Origin: Chloroflexota bacterium
GTDB taxonomy: Bacteria > Chloroflexota > Anaerolineae > Aggregatilineales > Phototrophicaceae
Length of the DNA stretch: 42,538 nucleotides
NCBI GenBank assembly: GCA_011525385.1
Contig: WTGF01000022.1
Location: 1 to 42,538 of the forward strand
Direction of reading: 5' to 3'
The notes beneath the pieces are model-generated. The model was not told the origin of the DNA and ran no database searches. It worked only from the letters and a program-made list of their open reading frames with translations. The position numbers were made by a program, and so were the translations under genes. The number at the start of each line of letters is the position of its first letter. Position 1 is the first letter of the stretch. Shown one piece after another: positions 8,086 through 16,341 of the stretch.

Positions 8086-9517
8086 ACTGCGCGTCGGTTA
8101 TATCGGCACCTCGATCTCGTCTTATTTCGCGGGTGAATACAATCAGCGACCGCGTGCTATCGCCGGCTTGGAAAAACTGTCGCAGGAACTGGATTTTGAG
8201 TTGATCGCCGTACATGACCAAGTGATGACCGAAGAGGGATCGATCCGCGCCGCCGCCTACCTGCGCGAGCAACAGATCGACTATTTGCTCTTGCAGACCG
8301 CCGCCTGCAGCATGGGCGAGCAGTTGCTGCCGCTCGTAAAAGCCGCGCCGCGCCTGGGACTTTGGGCGACGCCTGATCCCGAGCAAGATGGCGAGATCAA
8401 GCTTCATTCGCTGGTGTCTTTGAGTCACTTCGCCTCGATTTTGAAACGATACCTCAAACACGAGAATATCCCTTTCAAGTGGTTTTATGGCCATGTGGAA
8501 ACCGAGCAGTTTCGGGATCGCTTCGCCGTGACCATCCGCGCCTTGACCGCGGTCAAAAACATCGAGAGCGCGCGCATCGGCTGGATCGGCAATTTGTCGC
8601 CCGGCTTCCACGATATGATCTTCGACGAACGCCTGCTGCGCAGCCGCCTGGGCATCGCCGTGCTGCCGCATGAATTGGGCGAGCTGGTGGAGCGCGCCAA
8701 AGCCTACGATCCGGCGCCGGTCCGCGCGACAGTCAAGGAAATCAAATCGGCCGCCAGCGCCATCACCGTGAGCGAAAACAGCGCCTTCGACCGCGTCACG
8801 CGCCTCTATCTCGCCCTGCGCGACTTGGCCAGCGAGTTTGACTATGACGCTCTGGCCATGCAATGCTGGTCGAACATCCAAAGCTATTATCAGGTTGCGC
8901 CCTGCATGGCTTACAGCTGGCTGGGCAGCGAAGACGGCATGGCTGTCTCTTGCGAAGGCGATGTCCTGGGCGCCGCCAGCATGTACTTGCTCAATGTCTT
9001 GACTGGGCGCGAAGGCTCGGCGACCTTGCTCGATATGACCGCCCTTGACCCGGCCACCAATGCCATGCTCATGTGGCATTGCGGCGTCTCGCCCCGGCAC
9101 TTCGCCAATGACGACGGCATCAAATGGGTCGATCATGTCACCCTGGGGCGCAAGGGCGATGACGGACCCTATGGCGTCGCCGGCGACCAGGTCTTCGCCC
9201 CGCAAGAGACGACAGTCAGTTACATCGGCGATGACGGGAGCAGCCTGCTGGTCATCCGCGCCGATATCATCGAACACGCCAAGAAAGGCTTTGACGGCAC
9301 CCGCGGCTGGTTCGCCGAATTCGAGCTAAACAAGAAGCCGGTTTCGCTGATGGACCTGATCAACACCTTGACCGTGCGCGGGCACGAGCACCACTTCGCC
9401 GTCGGCCAGGGCGATGTCACCGACGAACTCATGGAATTCGCCGCCTGGAAGGGCATGCGCTTGATTGAACACGTGCCGGAAGCGGCATATCTACAATTGG
9501 AAGGCCTTAATGTATAA
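8072..9517 (+). CDS. L-fucose/L-arabinose isomerase family protein
   Basis: The 481-aa product resembles the fucose/arabinose isomerase superfamily. It has an N-terminal nucleotide-like fold beginning 'LRVGYIGTSISSYFAG', a central domain with 'ARIGWIGNLSPGFHDMIFDE' (167-186), and a C-terminal isomerase domain with acidic 'SCEGDVLGAASMYLL' (293-307; Glu295 and Asp297 are candidate metal ligands), 'LLDMTALD' and 'WHCG' (335-338; His336). Such enzymes interconvert an aldose and a ketose using a divalent metal. A GGAGGG ribosome-binding site precedes the ATG, and the gene overlaps dhaL by 14 nt. The neighbouring ketose kinase suggests that the isomerase makes the ketose that DhaKL phosphorylates, but the sugar is unknown. 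Confidence 0.8.
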   Translation: MAKHKLRVGYIGTSISSYFAGEYNQRPRAIAGLEKLSQELDFELIAVHDQVMTEEGSIRAAAYLREQQIDYLLLQTAACSMGEQLLPLVKAAPRLGLWATPDPEQDGEIKLHSLVSLSHFASILKRYLKHENIPFKWFYGHVETEQFRDRFAVTIRALTAVKNIESARIGWIGNLSPGFHDMIFDERLLRSRLGIAVLPHELGELVERAKAYDPAPVRATVKEIKSAASAITVSENSAFDRVTRLYLALRDLASEFDYDALAMQCWSNIQSYYQVAPCMAYSWLGSEDGMAVSCEGDVLGAASMYLLNVLTGREGSATLLDMTALDPATNAMLMWHCGVSPRHFANDDGIKWVDHVTLGRKGDDGPYGVAGDQVFAPQETTVSYIGDDGSSLLVIRADIIEHAKKGFDGTRGWFAEFELNKKPVSLMDLINTLTVRGHEHHFAVGQGDVTDELMEFAAWKGMRLIEHVPEAAYLQLEGLNV

Positions 9518-9583
9518 TCGGCAACGTTCTCCCGCAGTCCGGGAGTGTGGCAATTCTGTTCATCTAGTTTATGTAAAGGAAAG

Positions 9584-10858
9584 ATGATGTTTCGCAGAAA
9601 CGTACTATTCAGTGTTTTCTTGCTCATCGCGCTGCTGTTGAGCGCATTTGGAACAACCCTGGCGCAAGACATGATGGACGCCCCGCCGGGATTCGATAGC
9701 TGGGACGACGTTGTCGCCGCGGCTGACGGCGCCACTGTCAACTGGTACATGTGGGGCGGCTCCGACTCGATCAACAACTTTGTCGATGAGACCTACGGCA
9801 TCCCGCTGCTGGAAGAATACAACGTCACGCTGAATCGCGTTCCGCTGGCGGATACGGTCGACGCCGTTAATCAAGTCCTCAGTGAAGCGGAAGCCGGCAT
9901 CGAGGGCGACGGCGGCACCATTGACCTGATCTGGATCAACGGCGAAAACTTCTACACGCTCAAGCAGGCCGAGCTGCTCTATGGCCCCTGGGCGCAGAAC
10001 ATTCCCAACAGCGTCTTCGTCAACTGGGATAATCCGGCTTTGAATCAGGACTTTGGCCGCCCGGTTGATGGCTACGAGAGTCCCTGGACGGGTGCGCAGT
10101 TCCACTACATCTACGACTCGGCGCGCATGTCGGAAGAGGATCTGCCGCGCAGCTATGCTGAGTTGACCGACTGGATCGCGATGAACCCCGGACGCTTCAC
10201 CTATATCGCGCCAGGACCAGGCGCATTCCAGGGCACGCGTTTCGTCAAGCAGGTGCTCTTCGAAATCAGCGGCGGCCAAAGCCAATGGGTGGGCGACTTC
10301 AATCAAGAGCTCTACGACGAGCATACGCCGGCGCTTTGGGACTTGCTCAATAGTTGGGAAGAGAACCTCTGGCGTGGCGGCGAGACCTATCCCGCCAACA
10401 TCGGTGAGTTGCATGAACTCTTCGCCAACGGCGAAATCGACATCACGATCACGCAGCGCAAGGCTGGCGCTGGGCCGGATATCAATGCTGGGCTGATACC
10501 GCCGACAAGCCGCGCCTTCTCCTTCGACGAGAATATGGTGGGCGACTTCAATTATGTCGCGATTCCCTACAACGCGCCCAACAAAGCAGCCGCATTGATA
10601 CTGGCGAATCTGATTGTTCGGCCGGATCGTCAAGCGCGTCAGACCGTCCCCGAATACGGAATGGGCGGGGGCTTGAGCATCGATACCAACCGGGTTACAG
10701 ACGAAGCTCATCTCGCGGCGCTGGAAGAAGCAGCCAACAGCCTCGGCGAGGCATCGGCTGATCAGGCCCGTTTGGCCGCCGCGCTCGTCTCCGATATCGC
10801 CGCGGAATACCAAGCGCTGGTTGAGGCCGACTGGGAAGCCAACGTACTGCGGAATTAA
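9584..10858 (+). CDS. ABC transporter substrate-binding protein, YnjB-like
   Basis: The product has 424 aa from the first of two adjacent ATGs; AAAGGAAAG lies directly upstream and spacing slightly favours the second ATG at 9587. It carries a Sec leader (about 1-26, ending TTLAQD) and then a binding-protein fold: 'ATVNWYMWGGSDSINNFVDETYGIPLLEEYNVTLNRVP', 'IDLIWINGENF' and 'SYAELTDWIAMNPGRFTYIAPGPGAFQGTRFVKQ'. This wording is characteristic of the YnjB-type family, which has no firmly assigned ligand. It lies 66 bp after the isomerase and 197 bp before an ABC ATPase, but the permease expected between them is absent. Confidence 0.82.
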   Translation: MMFRRNVLFSVFLLIALLLSAFGTTLAQDMMDAPPGFDSWDDVVAAADGATVNWYMWGGSDSINNFVDETYGIPLLEEYNVTLNRVPLADTVDAVNQVLSEAEAGIEGDGGTIDLIWINGENFYTLKQAELLYGPWAQNIPNSVFVNWDNPALNQDFGRPVDGYESPWTGAQFHYIYDSARMSEEDLPRSYAELTDWIAMNPGRFTYIAPGPGAFQGTRFVKQVLFEISGGQSQWVGDFNQELYDEHTPALWDLLNSWEENLWRGGETYPANIGELHELFANGEIDITITQRKAGAGPDINAGLIPPTSRAFSFDENMVGDFNYVAIPYNAPNKAAALILANLIVRPDRQARQTVPEYGMGGGLSIDTNRVTDEAHLAALEEAANSLGEASADQARLAAALVSDIAAEYQALVEADWEANVLRN

Positions 10859-10928
10859 GCTGGCTCGATTGGAATCTGTAAGGGTCAGCCGAGGGCTGAC
10901 CCCCGCAAGCTTCAATCCAAGCGAAGCC

Positions 10929-10956
10929 GTAGGGGCGACCTATCAGGTCGCCCGAA
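10929..10956 (+). repeat. GGGCGACCT hairpin repeat
   Basis: A perfect 9-bp stem (GGGCGACCT/AGGTCGCCC) with a 3-nt ATC loop lies between the binding-protein and ATPase genes. The same hairpin occurs at 13432-13458 and 17529-17556, in diverged form elsewhere, and in broken form at 42467-42484. There is no T-tract, so it is a repeat element first and a possible mRNA stabiliser or processing stem second. Confidence 0.75.
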
Positions 10957-11055
10957 AATCACCGAAATATTTCAGGTCTTCCGGCGCTATCCCGCCCGAT
11001 AAAAAGGAATCCGCTCCTCAGCTCCTTCTAACTTCGAGGAAATTAGGGAGGGGGA

Positions 11056-12108
11056 ATGACCCAGGTCATCCTCGACAAAATCCAGAAAGTCTACAGCGGC
11101 GGCGATGTCGCAGCGGTTGACGACTTTTCGCTGGAGATACCCACCGGAAAACTGGTGGCCTTTCTGGGTCCCTCCGGCTGCGGCAAGACCACCACATTGA
11201 AGATGATCGCGGGATTGATCCAGCCGACTACCGGTCGCATTCTTTTTGACGGCGAGGATGTTTTGCCCATCCCGGCCGAGAAGCGCGGGGCGGTGATGGT
11301 CTTCCAGAATTATCTCCTCTTTCCCTACATGTCAGTCGGCGACAATGTCGGCTTCGGGTTGAAGATGCGCGGTGTCAGCAAGCGCGTCATCACGGAAAGA
11401 GTGGCGGAAATGCTCGCCTTGGTCAAACTGCCTGATATCGCCAAACGCCGGCCTGCCCAGCTTTCCGGCGGGCAGCAGCAGCGGGTGGCCCTGGCGCGAG
11501 CCCTTATCACCGAGCCGCGCGTCCTGTTGCTGGATGAACCGCTGAGCAATCTCGACGCTCACCTGCGCGATGAGATGCGCGATCTGATCTTGTCGATTCA
11601 ACGCGACCTGGCGGTGACCACGGTCTTCGTCACGCACGACCAGGAAGAGGCGGTACTCTTGGCGGATCAAATCGCCTTGATGTTTGATGGATTATTACTG
11701 CAATACGCCTCGCCGGCCGAGTTCTACCAGCGGCCCATCAGCGAGCGGGCGGCGCGTTTCTTCGGCGGCGTCAACTTCATCCCCGCCCGGCGTGAAAACG
11801 GCATAGTGAGAACCAACATCGGCGATTTCCACTTTGCCGCGCAAGAAGGCGATCGCGCGCCCTCCGGAGCCGCGGTGATGACGATCCGACCGGAGCAGAT
11901 AAGACTCAACGACAGCGCGGAAAACAATCTGGTAAAGGGTCGCATTCGCGAGCGCATTTATGTCGGCACCTATACGCGTTACAAGATTACCCTCGGCGAC
12001 CACGACATCGAGGCCATACGCAGCGCCGATCTGCCGGGCGCCATCGGCGTCGGCGACGAGGTCGATGTGCACTTCCCGGCTGACCGTATCTGGGTCGTCC
12101 CGGCCTAG
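11056..12108 (+). CDS. ABC transporter ATP-binding protein with TOBE domain (MalK/PotA/YnjD type)
   Basis: The 350-aa cytoplasmic ATPase has Walker A '[10 protein letters not shown]' (38-47), Q-loop '[13 protein letters not shown]', signature '[15 protein letters not shown]' and Walker B '[12 protein letters not shown]', then the H-loop '[11 protein letters not shown]'. The C-terminal ~110 residues form a TOBE-like regulatory domain ('RPEQIRLND...[14 protein letters not shown]'). This layout powers importers for sugars, polyamines, iron or thiamine. A strong AGGGAGGGGGA precedes the ATG. Its cognate binding protein is probably the gene at 9584; no permease is encoded nearby. Confidence 0.9.
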   Translation: MTQVILDKIQKVYSGGDVAAVDDFSLEIPTGKLVAFLGPSGCGKTTTLKMIAGLIQPTTGRILFDGEDVLPIPAEKRGAVMVFQNYLLFPYMSVGDNVGFGLKMRGVSKRVITERVAEMLALVKLPDIAKRRPAQLSGGQQQRVALARALITEPRVLLLDEPLSNLDAHLRDEMRDLILSIQRDLAVTTVFVTHDQEEAVLLADQIALMFDGLLLQYASPAEFYQRPISERAARFFGGVNFIPARRENGIVRTNIGDFHFAAQEGDRAPSGAAVMTIRPEQIRLNDSAENNLVKGRIRERIYVGTYTRYKITLGDHDIEAIRSADLPGAIGVGDEVDVHFPADRIWVVPA

Positions 12109-12178
12109 GCCTCGCATTGCGCATTAAACAGCATAATTTTACCAGCCCTGTTCGCTCCCCGCGTTTATCCAGGAGAGC

Positions 12179-13396
12179 ATGACCAGCGTGCGAGCATCAC
12201 TTGCCAAGCATCAGGATCTCATGGTTGGCGCCCTGTCCACTACCTATGGGCTGTTTTATCTGGGGCGGGCCAATATCAGCGTCGTCTTGCCCATCATCGC
12301 GCTCGACCTCAACCTCAGCCTGGCGGAAGTCGGCGCTTTAGGCACAGTCTTCTTTTGGGTTTACGGCATCTTTCAATTTATCAGCGGCGAGATCGGCAAT
12401 CATGTCAGTCCTTTTCGCATCGTCAGCCTCGGTCTGCTGGCGACTGCGATCGTGAATCTCGCCTTCTCATTGCAGACATCCTTGATCGCCATGCTGATAC
12501 TATGGGGCATGAACGGCATGGCGCAATCGTGCGGCTGGTCGCCGATGGCGCGCATTTTGGCGGAGCGGCTGGAGCCTCGGCGCATCAAAAGCGCCTCGAC
12601 GCTGATGCCCTTCGGATACGTCATCGGCACGGCCGTCACCTGGACACTGGTCGGAGCGGTATCGGCGGGCGAGAACTGGCGCGTCGCTTTTTGGCTCCCT
12701 GGGCTGCTGCTACTGATGGTTCTCGCGTTCTGGTGGAAAGCGGGCATAGACGCGCCCAAGACAAAATCGCGCCGCTTCCGGCTATCGACCATTGTGATCC
12801 AAGCGCGGAGCATCGCCTTCGTTATGGTTGTCGCGGCCCTGGTCGGCTTCGTCCGCAACGGTTCGCTTATCTGGCTACCCACCTATATTCTGGATACCGA
12901 ATTGATCGCCGGGAACCTGGTGGGCATGGTTGCGGCCCTAACGCAGGTTGTCGCGCTCCTGGGCTTGCTTCTGGCGCGTTACCGCGTGGAAAGCAGTGAC
13001 CAGGTATTTATGACCGCCGTTCTAATGTCTTGCGCTGCCGGCCTTGGCTTTCTTCTTTTGTCTCAAATGAGTGGTCTGGTCGCGATTTTGGTCTTGGCGC
13101 TCGCGCTGATGATGCTCAACGGCGCTTATGGTCTGGCGATAACGTCAATCCCCTTGATGCGATCGCCGCGGGGACGCGCCTCGTCCATCGCCGGGACAGT
13201 CAACATGATGGCGACCTTGATCGGCGGGACGGCCGGTTTCGTGATCGGCGGTCTGGTGGAGTTCAGCGGTTGGGCCGCAGTCTTCGGGCTGTGGGGCGCC
13301 CTCCTGCTGCTGGCCGCCCTTCTGATTTGGCGCCGCCGACACGAGGAGGACAAAACCCCCGAGCGGGAATCACCGGACTCCCGCCAGCCCGCATAA
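12179..13396 (+). CDS. Major facilitator superfamily transporter, 12 TM (OPA/GlpT-like)
   Basis: The 405-aa protein has about 12 hydrophobic segments in two halves separated by a basic loop near residue 200 ('KTKSRRFRLSTIVIQARS'). The N-half resembles organophosphate:phosphate or anion:cation symporters ('TYGLFYLGRANISVVLPIIALDLNLS', 'WGMNGMAQSCGWSPMARILAERLEPRR'). It probably imports an organic anion such as a sugar phosphate or sugar acid across the membrane, but the substrate cannot be read from the sequence. AGGAGAG precedes the ATG. It is the second transporter in this plus-strand catabolic series and lies 70 bp after the ATPase gene. Confidence 0.85.
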   Translation: MTSVRASLAKHQDLMVGALSTTYGLFYLGRANISVVLPIIALDLNLSLAEVGALGTVFFWVYGIFQFISGEIGNHVSPFRIVSLGLLATAIVNLAFSLQTSLIAMLILWGMNGMAQSCGWSPMARILAERLEPRRIKSASTLMPFGYVIGTAVTWTLVGAVSAGENWRVAFWLPGLLLLMVLAFWWKAGIDAPKTKSRRFRLSTIVIQARSIAFVMVVAALVGFVRNGSLIWLPTYILDTELIAGNLVGMVAALTQVVALLGLLLARYRVESSDQVFMTAVLMSCAAGLGFLLLSQMSGLVAILVLALALMMLNGAYGLAITSIPLMRSPRGRASSIAGTVNMMATLIGGTAGFVIGGLVEFSGWAAVFGLWGALLLLAALLIWRRRHEEDKTPERESPDSRQPA

Positions 13397-13431
13397 TAGG
13401 TTAACCTTTAACATCGTAACGGTCGAAAACG

Positions 13432-13532
13432 GTAGGGGCGACCTATCAGGTCGCCCGCAACATGGAAAAATCAACCAAAGCTTTCTCTGTGCTCTCTGTG
13501 CCTCTGTGGTGAATTGTCCTTGCATGACTTAC
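13432..13532 (+). repeat. Composite intergenic repeat (hairpin plus CTCTGTG block plus GCATGACTTAC end)
   Basis: The hairpin GGGCGACCT-ATC-AGGTCGCCC (about 13436-13456) is followed by 'CTCTCTGTGCCTCTGTGGTGAA' text (about 13490-13514) and ends in TTGCATGACTTAC (13520-13532), the inverted-repeat end also seen at 16257-16270. The interval 13397-13627 holds no gene. Confidence 0.65.
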
Positions 13533-13627
13533 TTCTGTGAGTCGCCCGATACTAGGACATAACATTGTACGTTCAGAATTATCATTACCTTCGTGGAATC
13601 GCTTAAAGCCGGATTAGAGAGGAACCC

Positions 13628-14830
13628 ATGACCGAACAAGCGCCGCTGAGCGGCATCAAAGTGGTCGACCAGACGCAGGCGCTGGCGGGACCCTACTGCA
13701 CGATGATCCTGGGCGACCTGGGCGCGGACGTGATCAAGATCGAGCGTCCGGGCGTCGGCGATCAATCGAGACATTGGGCCCCGCCTTATATCGGCGATCA
13801 AGGCTGCTACTACCTGGCGGTCAACCGCAACAAACGCGGCATCGCGCTCAACATCCGCGCTGATGCCGGGCGCGAGATCATTCACAAATTAGTTGCCGAT
13901 GCCGATGTCTTTTTGACCAACCTGGCGACGACTGCCTCTCTGGAGCGCTACGGCATTGACTACGAGACGCTAAGCGCGCTGAATCAAAAGTTGATTTATG
14001 CCTCGATCAGCGGATACGGGCGTAGCGGTCCCCGCGCGGGACAGCCCGGCTACGACCTGGTATCGCAGGCCGAATCGGGCACCATGGCGCTGACCGGCGA
14101 GGTTGACGGCGCCCCGATGCGCTTCCCGACCCCCATCGCCGACATGACCTGCGGCCTCTTCACCGTCATAGGAATCCTCTCGGCATTGCAAGCGCGCCAA
14201 TCCAGCGGGGTAGGCCAGTTCATTGACATGTCCCTGCAAGAGGGCCAGATGACTTGGCTCGAGAACTATGCCGGCGAGTATTTCGCCGACGGGGGTGATC
14301 CGCCGCGTCGCGGCAACCAGCATCCCCAAGTCGTGCCCTACGAAGCGGTCCAAGCCAGCGATGGCGACTGGTTCATTCTGGGCGTGGGCTCGGACAATGT
14401 CTGGGCCGCCTTTTGCCGGCACGTCGGGCGCGACGATCTGGCGGCGGATCCGCGCTTTTCGAGTAATGCCGATCGCATTGCCAACTATGAAGCGCTCTTG
14501 CCGACCGTGCGCGAGATCATCCGCGGCAAGCCCTGCGATCAATGGCTGAGGGAACTGCGCCAGGCCGGCGTGCCCTGCGGTCGCATCAACACCGTGGCCG
14601 AGGCGCTGACCGACCCGCACATCATCGAGCGCGGCTTCATCGTCGAGTTGGAACACCCCGCGTTGGGCATCGTCAAATCCCTGGCGACGCCGGTGCACAT
14701 GTCGGATACGCCGCTCAGCTATCGCCGGCACCCGCCGCGCCTGGGCGAGCACAGCGACGAAGTCGCTGCCGAGCTCGGCTACAGCCCGGCCGATATCGCG
14801 GGACTGCGCGCCGAGGGGGTGCTCGCATGA
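13628..14830 (+). CDS. Family III CoA-transferase (CaiB/BaiF)
   Basis: The 400-aa protein shows the class III CoA-transferase pattern: 'LSGIKVVDQTQALAGPYCTMILGDLGADVIKIERPGVGDQSR' at the N-terminus, 'NRNKRGIALNIRADAGREI' (66-84), and the catalytic Asp in 'FPTPIADMTCG' (Asp172, equivalent to Asp169 of formyl-CoA transferase). The C-terminus has 'AGVPCGRINTVAEALTDPHI'. These interlocked dimers move CoA between carboxylic acids, or act as racemases or lyases. A GAGAGGAACCC site precedes the start. The stop overlaps the next gene (ATGA). The CoA-thioester chemistry fits the thiolase-like/DUF35 pair upstream, although the two lie 7-9 kb apart. Confidence 0.9.
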   Translation: MTEQAPLSGIKVVDQTQALAGPYCTMILGDLGADVIKIERPGVGDQSRHWAPPYIGDQGCYYLAVNRNKRGIALNIRADAGREIIHKLVADADVFLTNLATTASLERYGIDYETLSALNQKLIYASISGYGRSGPRAGQPGYDLVSQAESGTMALTGEVDGAPMRFPTPIADMTCGLFTVIGILSALQARQSSGVGQFIDMSLQEGQMTWLENYAGEYFADGGDPPRRGNQHPQVVPYEAVQASDGDWFILGVGSDNVWAAFCRHVGRDDLAADPRFSSNADRIANYEALLPTVREIIRGKPCDQWLRELRQAGVPCGRINTVAEALTDPHIIERGFIVELEHPALGIVKSLATPVHMSDTPLSYRRHPPRLGEHSDEVAAELGYSPADIAGLRAEGVLA

Positions 14831-15951
14831 CCCAACTGGCCCGCTTCCCAAAACTGAGCGTCGATCACTACAAACGCATTCTCCGAGAACCTGCTGGACC
14901 CGTGCGCTGCGTGATCGACACCGATACCCGCAACGAAATCGATGATCAATATGCCCTGGCCTGGGCTTTTCTCTCGCGCGACAAGCTGGAGATAGAAGGC
15001 CTGTATGCCGCGCCCTATTCCTTTCAAGAACGAATTAAAGAGCAGCGGGAGGCCGACCGCATACGGCAGCGAGGGGCGACATCCGCCGCCGACGCCGCCC
15101 TGTTAGCGCGACACATCGCTCTCCTGCAGCAGCTCGACCAAGCCGGCATCAATGTAAACGACGACCGCCAACTGGATCCGCAGGGCACCGTGCTGGTCTC
15201 GCCCGGCCAGGGCATGGAACTCAGCTACCAAGAGATCCTCAAGGTCTGCGACAAGCTTGATATCGACTTCTCTGACCGGGTCTTCCGCGGATCCGATTGC
15301 TATCTGGAGAGCCCCGATGAGCCGGTCGAAAGCGAAGCGGTTGAGCATCTGATCGCGACCGCGAAAACGGCCTCGGTCGACGACCCGCTGCAAGTAGTCG
15401 CCATCGGAGCCGCCACCAACGTCGCCGCCGCGTTGCTCCTGGCGCCGGAGATCATCGAAACTGTCGTGGTGTCCTGGACAGCAGGCTATCCCACAACCGT
15501 CATGGACATCGTGCAGCCCTCCTTCAACATGGAACAGGACCTGCCAGCATCGCAACTGCTATTTGACAGCGGCGCGCCCCTGGTCTATCTGCCCGGCTTC
15601 CATGTCGGCGCGCAACTGAGTTTGTCATTGCCGGAGGTGGAGTCCTGGGTCCGGGGCAAGGGCGAAATCGGCGATTATCTGCACTGGCTCTATATCAACA
15701 ACCCGCATCATACCCGACAGGGCTTTGTCGACCACTTCGCCCGTAGCTGGATTATGTGGGACCTGATTAACTTCGCCTGGTTGATCAACCCGGCCTGGGT
15801 TCCGTCTTTCCTGACCGACGCGCCCTGCCTGAGCGCCGACTGCCGTTGGTATCGACAGGGTCAGCCCCGCCATCTCATGCGCGAAGCCCTCGATATCAAC
15901 CGCGATGCCATCTACCGCGACTTCTTCCGCAAACTGGCGGCTCTAATTTAA
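14827..15951 (+). CDS. Nucleoside hydrolase (IUNH superfamily)
   Basis: The 374-aa protein starts at the ATG overlapping the CoA-transferase stop. The calcium-binding N-terminal signature appears as 'VIDTDTRNEIDDQYALAWAF' (about 27-46), the NEIDD variant of the D-T-D-x-G-x-DD motif, with 'VAIGAATNVAAALLL' in mid-protein. Family members hydrolyse N-glycosidic bonds of nucleosides, releasing ribose and base. The protein is somewhat longer than the classical ~310-aa enzymes and has an insert of about 40 residues after residue 70 (KEQREADRIRQRGATS region). Coupling to a CoA-transferase is unusual, and the true glycosidic substrate may not be a nucleoside. Confidence 0.85.
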   Translation: MTQLARFPKLSVDHYKRILREPAGPVRCVIDTDTRNEIDDQYALAWAFLSRDKLEIEGLYAAPYSFQERIKEQREADRIRQRGATSAADAALLARHIALLQQLDQAGINVNDDRQLDPQGTVLVSPGQGMELSYQEILKVCDKLDIDFSDRVFRGSDCYLESPDEPVESEAVEHLIATAKTASVDDPLQVVAIGAATNVAAALLLAPEIIETVVVSWTAGYPTTVMDIVQPSFNMEQDLPASQLLFDSGAPLVYLPGFHVGAQLSLSLPEVESWVRGKGEIGDYLHWLYINNPHHTRQGFVDHFARSWIMWDLINFAWLINPAWVPSFLTDAPCLSADCRWYRQGQPRHLMREALDINRDAIYRDFFRKLAALI

Positions 15952-16031
15952 TAGGCGGCCCAAACGCAAATTCCAGACCGCCCAGTCCTCGCTGGTAAAA
16001 AATACCCTGCGCCATCAGCAGGGCCAACTAT

Positions 16032-16090
16032 TTATGCAACTCCAAAATTACAGTCGTCGGCAGAGGCGACCTACAAGGTCGCCCCTACAA
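16032..16090 (+). repeat. Hairpin repeat with TTATGCAACTCC leader
   Basis: 'TTATGCAACTCCAAAATTA' followed by GCGACCTACAAGGTCGCCCC forms a diverged copy of the hairpin element. Together with the element at 16157-16270 it occupies the space between the convergent nucleoside hydrolase and aldolase genes (15952-16341), where no coding region is seen. Confidence 0.6.
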
Positions 16091-16156
16091 TTCGTTACTT
16101 TTTTGGGAATTTGCATTACTTTATTGCTTTTGCTTCTGTGCCCTCAGTAAGTGCAA

Positions 16157-16270
16157 GTAAGTCATGCAAAAGAATCTCATTGTTTGGCGACTAAACTCCC
16201 CTCCCCAATGCATTGGGGAGGGGCCGGGGGAGGGGTTGGAAAAGCGGGATTCGGAATTTGCATGACTTAC
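16157..16270. mobile_element. MITE-like element with perfect 14-bp terminal inverted repeats
   Basis: GTAAGTCATGCAAA at 16157-16170 is the exact reverse complement of TTTGCATGACTTAC at 16257-16270, bounding 114 bp. The interior holds the palindrome CTCCCCAATGCATTGGGGAG (16201-16220) and a G-rich tract. It encodes no protein. Half-copies occur at 1-49, 5725-5850 and 13520-13532. The structure suggests a non-autonomous mobile element; no transposase is present in the window, and no target-site duplication is evident. Confidence 0.6.
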
Positions 16271-16341
16271 CTGGTCTTACTTCTGTGCCTCTGCGGTGAA
16301 TTATCGTTGCATGACTTACCTGCGAAACGCATACACCATCC

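Noticed and set aside
7796..9277. 493-codon minus-strand frame opposite dhaL and the isomerase
   Set aside because: Antisense shadow; the plus-strand genes have intact family motifs and tight operon overlaps.
16157..16270. Rho-independent terminator
   Set aside because: The terminal repeats are 86 bp apart and no T-tract follows; a mobile-element structure explains it better.
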